Translations under genes and position numbers: made by a program | Shown here: positions 1 to 10,850 of the stretch, in pieces | Position numbering within the stretch: the first letter of the stretch is position 1 | Layout of the letters: every line of letters starts with the position of its first letter | Source: Cladorhizidae sp. MBARI D1340-BT2 | Taxonomy: Eukaryota > Porifera > Demospongiae > Poecilosclerida > Cladorhizidae | Reading direction: 5' to 3' | Length of the DNA stretch: 64,000 nucleotides | Assembly: GCA_028752905.1 (NCBI GenBank) | Contig: JAQNBH010000014.1 | Location: 19,859,490 to 19,923,489, forward strand | The notes under the pieces: model-generated | Told to the model about the DNA's origin: nothing | The model's database searches: none | What the model saw: only the letters and a program-made list of their open reading frames with translations

Positions 1-1311
1 TGAAATACCTGAATATCTTACAGAAAGCACCTCTGTATTCACGCCAATGGAACAAATCTTGTTTTACATCCTGATACTCACAAGTGGACGAGACTTAGAG
101 TGGCAATTTACAGAAATAGCTGGAGATTGAGAGATACATTGCTTTTTAGGAAGTTGTGCTATTGAGCAATCAGTCTCTGAATTCTCTGATACATCTCTAG
201 AGTCTCTATCACTATCATAAGGAGGTGGACCTGGGTTAGAATAGCTCTGACAAAAATATCCATGCATGTTATTTCCAATCAAAAAGACAACTGAATATTT
301 AGCCTTCTACCTTTTGGCTCTATTTATATACAGAGAGTTGATCCTGGTTATTTAATCTACTATATATATATATATATTTTATATTTGATGCTGAGTGAGT
401 TGTTCGTTTTACCGAGACAATTTGACAAGCATAGAAAGTCATTTAAAACCCTCTTGAAGTCAGTGGGTGTTTAATCATGACTAGGTCAGTTACTCAGCCT
501 GCTATTTCCCTCTGAAATTGGATCATGCTCCCACATCCCCCCTTCCCCTTTTGAAAAATCTTGAAAAAAATGGAACTGACAGCCGGGTTGCGACTTTCGA
601 CCAGAAAATGAATGCATTGTTTTTGGACATTACTTACAAGTTTCTGGGGATGATGGGGTTGGGTTAGTATCTGTGAAGTGGTCTATGGATGGCCTCTGTA
701 GAACCAGTCTCTGACAGCTCTCTGAATGACCCCTATGATAGGTCTTGTAGGACCAAGAGAGAGTTATTATGATGAATTCTTAGTGCACTCTATATAGAGC
801 AATCATTTTTCATATAAAAATAATTTAGAACTCATTCTCGATAGCTATAGAGTTCACTAAAGTGAGCTGAACACCCACTCTCTATACTTCTCCCATTTCT
901 GCAACTGACTAAGCCACTGTAAAAACTCCAATTTCGTGTCATTCTAATTATGCGTCAAAGTTAATTTCTTTCTAATCTCAATTTCTATTGATGTATCTTG
1001 GATGACGTCTTTAATTATTTTTTTAACATTTTTTTCCTTCTATTGATCCTTTCTGTTCTAATTGTGCAAACAAATCCGTGGCTGTTGTTGCAAGAAGCTT
1101 TGTTCTCTTTCACGTGATGGACTCCTCGAATCAGTGCATTAAATATAGGTGTTCTTAATGGACAATTTTGATGACAAGTATAGTGTAGCTTCCTCAACTC
1201 TACTGGATCTTGTGCTGTACCATTATGTACCATTCCTGTGTACTTCATCAACAGATAAGCTTGAAGTTCACCATCCATTTCAGAGCTTGAGTCTATTGCA
1301 GTAACTGCTAC
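1..1311. other. AT-rich flank, no gene recognised
   Basis: I recognise no gene here. There is a TA microsatellite at about 361-377. Short minus-strand open stretches (64-282 and the part of 1015-1446 left of the LTR) have no motif I can name. This is sequence outside the left end of the gypsy element. Confidence 0.5.
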
Positions 1312-1514
1312 TGTTATGAGTAAAGTGACCCCATTACAATTCAAGAAGTCTCCTATTTTAGCAATATAACAGATGCCACGAGGGTCCTGGCCACCTGAAC
1401 CAGACTGACCTCTGGTCCCTGGGCACTGCCCCAAAATATCATGCAATCATGTACAAACCACGAAACTTGTAAATTACTACTATACTGACAACTAAAATTT
1501 AATAACAATAACCA
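1312..1514 (-). repeat. 3' LTR of the gypsy element
   Basis: This stretch starts TGTTATGAG and ends AATAACCA on the plus strand, so it is TG...CA on the minus strand. It shares long stretches with 9073-9265, for example TTCAAGAAGTCTCCT and CTGGGCACTGCCCCAAAATA. The borders are set by the TG/CA rule and by where similarity ends. Confidence 0.6.
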
Positions 1515-1599
1515 CAAACGACAGTAGTTAATACAGTTTCAAGTGGAACAAGGGGAATATCATTGTGGAGATTGATGATTTCGAGTGGACCGCTTTGGA

Positions 1600-2764
1600 A
1601 TGCTTCCATTAGGAATTTCCGATGGAGGTGGATTAGGGATGACAGGGGCAGACATTGTTCCATCTGGTAGAGTAATCACTGAGGGTAAATCCAGAAACCA
1701 GTCATCAACTACCCCTTGAGTAATTCATTTGTGCAAATACGAATATGGTCAATGTGCCTGCACACAGTCAAGCCACTGAGCAGGGCTACTTTAAATGTTT
1801 GATGACCTAAACATCCAGCAATTGTGCCAGGCAATCACTTCCGGCCTTTTGGATAGTCACGTACCTAGACTGGATTGCCTCTCTCTTAAGGTGGGTTTGC
1901 ATGTTTTTCGTAGTTTAATTTCTACTGAGTTTGCTTCTAGCTCATCCTGTTCGACAAATCTGGGTGCAACTTGTCAAGGTGTGTCCTGATTTGCCTTTCT
2001 ATCAATAATTCTGCTAGAGATAATGCAGTTGTGTATGTGGAGTGGTCCAATAGTTGAAAAGTAGCCGTGCTAGCTTGATGTCCCTGTCTAGACCAGCTGT
2101 TTCCTTAAGCCATCCTTTAACACCGATAGAGCTCTCTCAGCCAGCCCATTTGTGGCTTGGTTGTATAGTACTGGTGACATTGCTAATTCTGTTCCGCCTT
2201 GTAAATTCTTGACTCCACTGGTGAATGATGTTGCGTTACCTCAGTTCAGGCAACCCCTGCATGCAATGCTCGGTGCACTTTGATGGTCACCACAGATGCG
2301 GGAGTGGCACAATAATAAAATCCAGCCACTTTGAATAGCCACCCATCACCACCAGGAAGATTTTCCCTTGAAATGGACCAGCATGATCTATATGTATTCG
2401 GGCCCATGGCCGTTATGGCCACTCCCATGGATAGGTTGGTTCTATAGCATGTGCTTTCCTGTTCTGCTGACATTTGGAGCAGCTTTTAACATGTTGTTCA
2501 AGTCTACATTGATCCCTGGCCACCACACAGTTGTCCGAGTGAGACTCTTCATCCTTTAAACTCCAGGGTGAGACCTTGGTGGAGTTCTAAGTTCCGACCT
2601 GGTTTTGGTACAATTACTTGACCTCCCCAAACAACACAACCATCCAAGACACCGAGTTCTTCACTACATTGGTTATATGGTTGAAATTTTTCCTCACCTA
2701 CATGTTTCCAACCATGTAGCACCATGTTCTTCATCTTGCCAGTGAGGGATCTCGCTCTGTCCAC
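1600..2764 (-). pseudogene. Gypsy integrase region, broken
   Basis: Fragments in shifting minus frames match gypsy integrase. They include an N-terminal stretch around LDGCVVWGGQVIVP (2600-2660), a catalytic-core stretch around HIDHAGPFQGK near 2370-2400, and the C-terminal NGLAERAL motif near 2140-2160. A short HIDHIRIC stretch near 1740-1760 resembles the tail of gypsy pol. At least three frame changes separate the pieces. It would have inserted retroelement cDNA into host DNA, but it is not functional as it stands. Confidence 0.7.
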
Positions 2765-2942
2765 AACTTGATTTGAAAAGCTGTAACCAGGGCATAATAT
2801 AGTTGATCCAGTAGCAATATGGTCTCACCTGGCTGCAGAACTGATGATGGAAATTCTGGTAGTGGAGTTCTACTCAGTCCACCTGCATTGGCCTGTTGCT
2901 TCCCAAGTTTATAAACAATGAGGTGGCTATATGCCCCCAGTG

Positions 2943-3501
2943 TTAGTGCACACCTATGAATTCAAGCTGAAGCCATGGCAGGAACTGTCTGGTGTTCACT
3001 GAACAAATGTTGCAAGGGTTTATGATCCGAGTAGATGGTGAATCTGCAACAATTTTTAAAATTGCCAGGGCATCCTTGTCCAATTGTGGATACTTTCTCT
3101 CTGCAGGTGCTAATGAATGTGATTTATAAGCGATGGGCTTGTCAGTACCATCATCCATCCAGTGGGAAAGTACAGCACCCACACTATATGGCGAGGCACC
3201 ACAAACTCGAAACAGTGGGTCAACAAGCGTGGCATTGTCAATTTCTGTTTAGCCTCATTATATGCCTTCTGTTCTTCAGGACCCCACCTCCAACAGATTT
3301 TGTAGCCACTTGTACAGGGGTGCCAACCTGTTGGCTGGTTGTAGTTTAACATAGTAATTGAGCAGCCAGAAAGGAATGGAGCTGTAAAACGTTCTGGACT
3401 GGTGGTGCATCAACTATTGTCTGAAACTTTTCTTTTGATGGTCGAATTGCATCTGCAGATATGTCGTGCCCCGAGTACTCAACAGCTGGTTGCATAAATG
3501 C
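2943..3501 (-). pseudogene. Gypsy RNase H and end of reverse transcriptase
   Basis: An RNase H stretch is visible as GAVLSHWMDDGTDKPIAY followed by SLAPAERKYPQLDKDALAI, typical of the gypsy tether and RNase H region. Upstream (about 3420-3501) lies the reverse transcriptase stretch with YSGHDISADAIRPS. This part ends exactly at the left edge of the hAT insert. Frames change several times between 3100 and 3450. It is the second half of the polymerase whose first half lies at 7337-8070. Confidence 0.75.
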
Positions 3502-4273
3502 CAGGGGGGGAGGAACAGGGGGGGCGGAGGGGGCGGCCGCCTGACCAATATTTTGGACCAACTCTATTTTGTGTTAATAATTATGGAACTGGTGCATTGT
3601 TTACTTAAAATAGTACTATTTTACCTTACATGTGGCCAGTGTAAGCGTCCCGCTCCCTACACTCCAGCTGCTTTAGCTTGGCAATGTAGAGGAACACTTT
3701 GATGCCTAGTCCAAATTAGAATCACGCTATTCTAATTTACCACTAGACCAACCCAGCCTACAGTATTCCTGTAGCTACAATTTGAGAGCGAGTTAAATAG
3801 CTTTAATTACAAACAAGGCACAAACGAGGTGCGCCGCCTTTTAATTGAACAACAATGCAACTACTCTCAGTTCTACAAAAGTCCTAATCACACATAAATC
3901 TATCAAAGTTCTTCTCTTTCTCACTCGTCTCTCTCTCTCTCTCTTCACGTCATCCCTCGTCAGACGTGTCCGCAAACTCTCCCAAAATGACCATGTTTGG
4001 TATTCTGGAGTGGCCTTCCAGCATGAGTCTCTGACCAATCAGCATCCTTCTCGTCAGGTGACTTGTCTGAGCCATTTGGCAACCTGTGTGGTTCATCAAT
4101 GTTCGAGACACTTCCGCTGGCCTGTAGATCTGACGACCCGTGTGGTTCTCTCTCAGTCAGGGTCGAGTCTGTGGAGATCCCTGACAGCCAGTCACTAGCT
4201 GTATTTAAAATTAACACCCACTTAACCAGTCATTGATTGTTACATGAGATGATGATGTCACTGAGTGACTTGT

Positions 4274-4995
4274 TTAACCCTCTCACTGTCAGCATTGTGG
4301 AGAATTATTTTAAATTTAACACAGCCACATTAAAAAATTAATATCAAATCAGATATTTAGCTGAACCATTTACCATTTGGTCATGTGATAGCATGATTGT
4401 TTTAGAAGTTGTGGTCAAACGGAGTGACCACAAACTGACCACATACGATGAATATAATTATGCAAACAATAGTCATGATTAGGAGTGCCATAACTTCTCC
4501 ATAGTTCGTTATGGACTCGATATAATTATAGCTCATAAGATAGCTCTATCCTTATCCTTTCTTTTGCTTCTAAGAACGTAGGAATATACATTACTATACA
4601 AAAGTTATGCCAACCCATAATAAGGTCTTCATAAATCGACCACAAAAATTTCCTTATTTATCAACAACAACTTTGTCAATACTACATTCAGTAAACATTT
4701 GATATAATTGTTTGACATAATGTAATCGAAAGACATTTAGGGTGGAGTTTGAGGTGAAATCAGTGTCTGTGGCAAAAGTCAACCAAGTTGTGGAAAGCAT
4801 GGTATCGTCCGACTAAAAATCGTTCGTGTTTTAAATATAATTTCATTAACTTTCCTCCATCCAATCGTCGTATTTTTTTGGTGTAAATAGAGTATGAATT
4901 CAGCTATCTTTTGATATAAAAATTATTGCCTATTGACAAATGTTTATATTTTATTTTTCAAAGCAGTATGGCGCCATTGACAGTTAGAGGGTTAA
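4274..4995. mobile_element. TTAA-flanked MITE, piggyBac-like ends
   Basis: The left end is TTAACCCTCTCACTGTCA and the right end, reverse-complemented, TTAACCCTCTAACTGTCA. TTAA target duplications plus a CCCT(C/T)T inverted repeat are piggyBac-like. There is no coding capacity. Part of the interior (about 4430-4470, with GACCACATACGATGAATAT) also occurs in the MITE at 13556-14500, so they are one family. It sits in the 5' part of the hAT element, upstream of the transposase. Confidence 0.8.
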
Positions 4996-5060
4996 TGATG
5001 CATGCAATACATGTGCACTGCCAGAGCAGGTGAGCACTGAGCACATGGCAATCATTAGCT

Positions 5061-7214
5061 TTGATTTCTAGGATTACAAGAGATGTGTGTAATCAGTCAC
5101 CATCGCTTCAAATTCTGCCTCACTGTCAGCTAACACTAGCTTTCCAGAACAGTTCCAACCAAGAAGTAGTTTTAAGTTCCCAAAGAAGAGATATGGAAAA
5201 TATGAAAGATCATTCAGAGCTGAGTGGTGTCAACAGTATTCCTGGCTTCATTATGATGTACCACTTGATTCTGCTTTTTGTTACCTATGTATGAGGGCTG
5301 AACATGAAGGGAAGTTCCTGGTAAGCACTAAGAGAGAGCCATCCTTTCTTAGCAAAGGTTACACAAATTGGAAAGAAGCAACATCCTCGTTCAAGAAACA
5401 CCAGACCAGTGCCTGTCATCTGGACACACTTGAAGCTGTAGTCACACTCCCCAAACAGATCATTGGTGATATTGGTGAAGTATTGAGCAAAGAAAACAAG
5501 GAAGTGAAGGCAGTCAATAGAAAAATGCTTTTAACTGTTTTCGAGAATATTAAGTTCCTTGATCGCCAGGGATTGCCACTAAGGGGTAGTCATGGCCAGG
5601 AGACTGAAAACAATTTTAACCAACTGCTACTCCTGCGAAGTTTAGATCGTCCCGAAACTCTTGCATGGATTGATAAGAAAACCAACAGGTATACTTCGCA
5701 TGATATTCAGAACGAATGTCTGCAGATTTATGGCAAACAAGATTATCCGGGAGGTGAGTCAAAACATTCGTGAGAGCTTCACTATCATGGCTGATGAATG
5801 TACTGATATAGCAAACAAAGAGCAATTCACTATTTGCATTAGGTGGGTTGATGATGATCTTCAAGATCATGAAGATTTCATTGGTCTCTATGTAGTAAAC
5901 AGCATAGATTCCGACACTCTCTTCCATGTCATCAAAGATAATATACTTCGGATGCCAGATCTCACTATCTCTCAGTGCCGAGGCCAATGTTATGATGGTG
6001 TATCTAATATGAGTGGCATCAGGAATGGTGTATCGGCAAAAATACTTTCGGAGGAAAAGCGTGCAGTCTACACACACTGCTATGGGAATGCTCTAAATTT
6101 GTCTGTCAGCAGTACTATAAAGCAATCCAAGGTGTGCAATGAAGCCCTAGAAACAGCTTTTGAGATTTGTATATAAGCTGATAAAGTATTCTCCAAAGCA
6201 AAATGCTGCGTTTGATAGATAAAGCTTGAAAATCGTGATGAAGATACCGCATACGAAAATTTTGCCCTACCCGAGGTGGACCATTCGAGGTGAATCGATC
6301 AACAAATTACACCATTTTAAATCAGTTGTGGGATGAATGTTTAGAGAAAAGATTAGACCCTGATATAAAAGGAAGAATAATTGGAGTGAAAACACAAATG
6401 GCAAAGTTTAATTTGCAGTTTGGTCTGCATCTCAGTGAACGCATCTTAAAGATTACAGATAATTTGAGCAAGACATTGCAAACACGAGTCTCTGTCTGCA
6501 TCAGAATCGCAATTTATTGCGAATCATACAGTCAAAACCTTAAAAGCAATGAGGAGTGATGAGATGTCGGAGCTTTTTTATAAGCATGTTCAATGTTTAT
6601 GTGTTCGTACACACGTTGAAGAGCCCTCATTGCCAAGGAAAAGAAGAGCACCAAGGAAGGAGATGGTTACCACAGTCCTACAGTTGAAGATCACTATCGC
6701 AAGCTCTATTTTGAAGTACTGGATTTTGCTATTTCAAGCATTCAAGATCGTTTTGATCAGCCAGGCTATGCTGTCTACCAGAACCTTGAGGAAGTGTTAA
6801 TGAAAGCAGTTAATAGGAAGGACTACTCAACTAACTTGCAAGCTGTCATCGACTTTTATGGTGATGACTTCAATGAGAGTGAGCTTTCAACACAATTGCA
6901 CGTCTTCAGTTCAAGCTCTCCCAGGAATGAACAAAGCAAGATTATACTCTACACGAAATTCTACATTTTCTGCAAGGTCTCTCCAAAGGTCAAAGGGTTT
7001 TTTACAAGCAAGTTTGCTGGATAGCCCGTCTGATCCTTGTTTTGCCTTGACCTACTTACGTAGTACAATGAGTCAACCAAGGTTGAACCATAATTATTAT
7101 GACTCTAAATATCTACAAGGATATGTTCTAAATATCTACAAGGATATGTTGGATAAAGTAGACTTTACCGATATTGCCAGTGAATTTGTGTGTGGTAGTG
7201 AACACAGACTTTGA
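5061..7214 (+). pseudogene. hAT transposase, DUF4371/ZMYM1-like, broken
   Basis: Plus-strand pieces read, in order: a TTF-type zinc finger (about 5180-5300, with FPKKRYGKYERSF and CYLCMRAEH), a linker with HLDTLEAV, the DUF4371/RNase-H-like core (5690-6176, with FTIMADECTDIANKEQF and CRGQCYDGVSNMSG), then degraded C-terminal parts (6290-7214). Animal genes of this type are annotated as zinc finger MYM-type protein 1-like and derive from hAT transposases. Frame changes near 5290, 5750, 6180, 6550 and 6790 break it. The transposase would cut and paste its own element. Confidence 0.75.
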
Positions 7215-7336
7215 ATCTTTGGTAGCTTTAAATAAACTTGTAATTTATTAGTATTCCTTTGTTTGAAAGTAGTTCTGTTTTCATGTTCTACCTAAATTTT
7301 TGCCTGACCAATACAAAATAGCTTCCTCCACCACTG

Positions 7337-8070
7337 AATGCACATTCAATTTGAATTCGGCTTCCTCCAGTCTCGTCAGGACCTCTCCAAGGGTTTTCCA
7401 GTGCTCTTGCTCGGTCACTCCTGTGACTAAAATTCCATTTATGTAAGCACATACATGAGACATACTTTGTAACACCTTCAATGGTCCATTGGAAAATTTC
7501 ATGAACTGAAGACATTCCTAATAGCAAGCGAGTGTACTGGTAGAGACTCTTTTGTGTGTTGATGGCCACAAATTTCTTCAACTCATCATCCAATGGAATC
7601 TGTTGGTATGCATGTGCGAGATCCAACTTTGTAAATGTTTTTCCACCCCCCAAAGATGCCAGGAGCTCATCAATCTTAGGTAGAGGGCATGTCTTTACCT
7701 TTGATGCCTTGTTGACTATAACTTTAAAGTCCCCACGTATTTGAATAGAACTATCACAGGCACTATGGGACTAGTCCACTCTGCAAACTGCACCCTATTG
7801 ATGACTCCCAGCTGCTCCATCCGACTCAATTCCTGTTCAACTATGCCTCTAAGTGCAAAAGGGAGTGAACATGGTTTACAAAAACGGGGTGGTACTGTAG
7901 GGTTGATGAGTATATTGGCTGGATTCCCAACCACTAACCCAGGCTCATCCTTATGCCTGCATGCTTGTCCAAAAGGAATTGTAAGGTTTGTGTATGGCTT
8001 ACTGACACTTGTTGTATGCACCCAATCCACTTTGATTTCCAACAGCCAGTCGTAAACTAGGGCCCTTCCA
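7337..8070 (-). pseudogene. Gypsy reverse transcriptase, first half
   Basis: The minus strand shows the gypsy reverse transcriptase blocks: RGIVEQELSRMEQLGVI and SPIVPVI (7740-7860), FTKLDLAHAYQQIPLDDE (about 7590-7650), then YINGILVTG (about 7420-7445), where the catalytic YxDD has become YING. Loss of the catalytic aspartates and several frame changes show it is dead. It stops at the right border of the hAT insert and resumes at 3501. Confidence 0.8.
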
Positions 8071-8165
8071 GCTACCACCATCAATTCCAGCTACCACCAT
8101 CAATTCCAACTACCACCATCAATTCCAACTACCACCATCAATTCCAACTACCACCATCTATTCCA
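8071..8165. repeat. 19-bp tandem repeat, 5 units
   Basis: Five units of (A/G)CTACCACCATCAATTCCA run head to tail, the last with one change (CATCTATTCCA). Because 19 is not a multiple of three, the array shifts frame at every unit and breaks the protease region of the gypsy element in which it sits. Confidence 0.9.
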
Positions 8166-9072
8166 ACTCTACTTCTGAGTTTGGTAGCTCACTGTAACTG
8201 TAATAGTTCCAGGGATCTTCAAAGCCTCTCCTGTGTAAGTATAAAGCCATTTGTTGGTTGGCTAAGGTGCTAATTGCTTTGGAGTGCAAAGAGTGTGTAG
8301 GCAGTCTCACCTTCCACCATCTCCTCCTGTTCAGTGACTTAATGCATTCATACTCATAGTTGGTTGTCCTGATGACTCGACCAATACTCTCTCAGGTGCT
8401 ATTTGTTGCTCCTGCAGACTCTGGCCATATGTCCTTCCTTTTTACAAGAGTAGCACACAGCAGTCCTGAAGTAGTAATCCACTGGAGCATGTGGCCCTCC
8501 GCAATGATCACAGTTGCAAGTCCAACTCCGTGGCCACTGTGTTTTAGGCTGGGTTGCTATGCTGTATATGGTACCCTGTTTGGATAAGGATGCGGGATTA
8601 TTCTGTTGTAGGTCTTGTGAATCCCGTTCATCTACTTCAACTGATTGGGCTAACTCGTAAGCCTTCCTGAATTTGAGGTGAGGTTCAGCTAAAAGATGGC
8701 ATTGAACATTCACTTCCCTGATGCCACAGACAAGGCCATCATGCAACATGTCCTCCAACGTCACTTGGAAATTGCAAAGTTCAGAGAGCCCGCGTAGTTC
8801 AGCCACAAATTCAGCAACTGATTCATTCTCTTTCTATGAGCGTGAGCTGAGTTTGAACCTCTGAATAATGACTGATGTGTCAATTCTGTGAATGACTTGA
8901 CCGTTGGTCACTCAGGGGGTGTAAGTAGAATAGCTCGTTACTTTGCTGGGTCATCCACGTCATTAGCAGTGAAGTGCAGGTCCAGCCTTTCACATTATGC
9001 TGTCCAGTCCTCTGTTCCCCAGTTGAATGCACTGATACTGCCATGTATTGCCAATGTCGATCTTCATCGCCA
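8166..9072 (-). pseudogene. Gypsy gag and protease region
   Basis: On the minus strand gag begins just inside the 5' LTR (about 9065) with KIDIGNTWQYQC. It continues through VAEFVAELRGLSELCNF (about 8740-8820) and ends with a CCHC zinc knuckle, CYSCKKEGHMARVC, at 8405-8450. Downstream (8170-8290) a stretch with LYTYTGEALKIPG resembles gypsy protease. Stops and frame changes are present. The family packages its RNA with gag and cuts its polyprotein with the protease. Confidence 0.7.
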
Positions 9073-9265
9073 CTTAATTAAAGTAGTTTTAATACAATTC
9101 AAGAAGTCTCCTTTTTCACCATAGAACTGATGCCCCCAAGGTCGTCCTAGCCACCTGAACTAGACTGACCTCTGGCTCCTGGGCACTGCCCCAAAATACC
9201 ATATAAGGTAATCACACACAAACCACAAAACTAGTGTAAATTAAACAACTAAATAGCAGTAACCA
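9073..9265 (-). repeat. 5' LTR of the gypsy element
   Basis: This is the diverged partner of 1312-1514. On the minus strand it starts TGGTTACTGC and is followed by GTGGCGATGAAGAT, close to the TGGCGACGAGGAT-type sequence often found just inside gypsy 5' LTRs (family knowledge). It lies about 100 bp upstream of, and antisense to, the aminopeptidase-like start codon at 9365. Confidence 0.6.
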
Positions 9266-9364
9266 TTGTTAAGCATGCGCAAACGAGCTGGTGGCATGTT
9301 GTCCTAGAAGACGAGAAATAAAATACTTCGACTGTTAACTGTCCTGTAACCCCGTTAAGCTGAA

Positions 9365-9490
9365 ATGGCCGAGAAAAATAAACCTTTTGAGCATCTTTCA
9401 ACTAAAGTGGTTCCGCATAACTACAAATTGGAACTCACCCCTGACCTTAAAAACTTCACCTTCAGAGGGATTTTGGACATTACAGTTGAA
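9365..9490 (+). CDS. Puromycin-sensitive aminopeptidase-like, exon 1
   Basis: The ATG at 9365 sits in a good context (GCTGAAATGG) and opens 42 codons, beginning MAEKNKPFEHL and including VVPHNYKLELTPDLKNFTF. It ends at a strong 5' splice site, GAA|GTGAGT, at 9491. This matches the start of animal puromycin-sensitive aminopeptidase (NPEPPS; M1 zinc metallopeptidase), whose N terminus has the same short basic leader, a PxNYxLxLxPDL stretch and then FTFxG. The M1 family trims N-terminal residues from peptides; this exon holds only the start of the N-terminal beta domain. The HExxH zinc site is not in the window. Either the gene is cut off by later insertions or this is an orphan exon. Family assignment is by eye. 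Confidence 0.65.
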
Positions 9491-9543
9491 GTGAGTCAAT
9501 GTTAGTTGAGTTACCAACTTGCTGTTGCATATCAAGTGTTTAG

Positions 9544-9633
9544 CTTTTAGCTGCGTCTCCTTTGAGAGGTATAAATGAAGTGGCTCTGTCCTTGGATCTA
9601 GAGCATACATCTGCTAATTTTCCATTGACAGAA
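9544..9633 (+). CDS. Possible aminopeptidase-like exon 2
   Basis: A 53-bp intron (9491-9543, GTGAGT...GTTTAG) would join exon 1 in phase to an open stretch containing INEVALSLDLEHTSANF. This resembles the second strand pair of M1 aminopeptidases, where N(Q/E)(I/V)xLNxxD(L/I) is usual. A possible donor, GAA|GTGCGA, is at 9634, but it is weak, and the frame runs into a stop near 9664. No further aminopeptidase exon is visible downstream, so the gene looks truncated. Confidence 0.35.
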
Positions 9634-9663
9634 GTGCGACTTCCTCTATCCCTCCTCCTATCC

Positions 9664-10850
9664 TAGGAGGCATATACAAATGATGCAGATTACTGATAAA
9701 TGGTCAAGTAGTACAGATTGAATCTGGAAAGACAACTTATTTTTTGGGAGTGCGTGTTGTTTAATTAAAAAAATTTCCCCGTGGAAGTTCTTCCTCATTG
9801 TTGTGATCCCAAGCCCTTTGTGTTATTCACTTATCACCTATCAATCCAGTGCCACACACCTATGTCCAAGAAAGGTGGTTGGGGGAGAGGGGACTTGTAA
9901 TTTCGGCGGGGAGAGAAGTTTGGGTTGAACACTTCTTATTCCCTGCAAGAGCCACCACCTCAAGACTGGATTCCGAATTTGATCAAATAATAAATATATA
10001 TTTGATGTATTTTTTTATTTCTAGTTTTCTTAATAAGGAATTGCTGGTATGAAGCGAGATAGTTCCTAACCTAACGATTCTCATTTTGACTTATACCTGC
10101 ACACCCTTTAATTAAGATGTGCAAGTTGTGATTTTGACATAATCTACATTGCAAACAACAGTAACTACAACAATTAATATACTTTTCAATTACCTCCTCA
10201 ATAATCAACTTGAATCTTTTGAAGTTTTGACTAGATCCTCAGGAATAATTCCTGGCTAGAGCATCCAGTCGAAAAGTCGAGAGAAGACAATTTCAAGGGG
10301 GGGCTTCACCTTTATAACCAAAAAACGTTTGTCCTCTTTGTAATTGTCATAACATTTTTACCCTTTACAGTATGCAGATAATTATGTTATTAAAGTGTTG
10401 CATATTCTGTCTTCTTTCCAATGGTATCTGAAATGTCTATGTACATTAATTTTTATTAGAAGAACAAGTCAGACCAAGACCCCTGCCACTCAAGCGTTTG
10501 GCAGACCTAACTCAACACCGCTAGAAGATCTTGCACTCAAATTTGTTTTGTGGCTTCCTGAAACACTTGGCTGTAATTTGAGCGAAACCAATTTGGCTTG
10601 TGCATGACTGTTGGTCAGTTGCAATTGACTGTGTTGGTTGAACTCATTAACCCCAAAAGGTCATCTCTTCTAATGTTCATAACTTGGCAATGCTATTAAA
10701 AAAATTATTCACTCAAATTATTGAACACACAAAGTGCTTTCAGATGACACCAACAAATAATTTTTGGGTTTAATTGTGATAAAGTTGTGATCGCCACCCC
10801 CCCCCCCTTTTAATGATTTGTAGAAATAAGCAGTCAATGTAGACAATGAA
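9664..10850. other. Unassigned AT-rich stretch
   Basis: I see no supported gene, RNA or element. Short open frames at 9849-10052 and 10395-10607 lack motifs. A C-rich run lies at about 10796-10808. The satellite array begins soon after. Confidence 0.5.

Larger units (their letters stand above)
3502..7336 (+). mobile_element. hAT-type DNA transposon inserted in gypsy pol
   Basis: The left end reads CAGGGGGGGAGGAA and the right end, reverse-complemented, CAGTGGTGGAGGAA, a hAT-style terminal inverted repeat. The flanking bases show the direct repeat AATGC on both sides (3497-3501 and 7337-7341). Removing 3502-7336 plus one AATGC puts the two halves of gypsy reverse transcriptase into one frame, so the borders are well supported. 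hAT elements usually make 8-bp duplications; only 5 bp match here. The element carries a broken DUF4371/TTF-type transposase gene on the plus strand and a TTAA MITE. Confidence 0.8.
1312..9265 (-). mobile_element. Decayed gypsy/Ty3 LTR retrotransposon
   Basis: Read on the minus strand the order is LTR, gag with zinc knuckle, protease, reverse transcriptase, RNase H, integrase, LTR, which is the Ty3/gypsy order. The LTR-like ends (1312-1514 and 9073-9265) share many stretches but are clearly diverged, and coding regions carry many stops and frameshifts, so it is old and dead. A hAT element (3502-7336) splits it inside reverse transcriptase. The 5-bp sequences outside the proposed LTR ends do not match, so the exact borders or the target duplication are lost. 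Without the hAT insert the element is about 4.1 kb. Confidence 0.8.

Noticed and set aside
8071..8165. CRISPR-like array
   Set aside because: The 19-bp units are directly adjacent with no spacers, in an animal-type genome.
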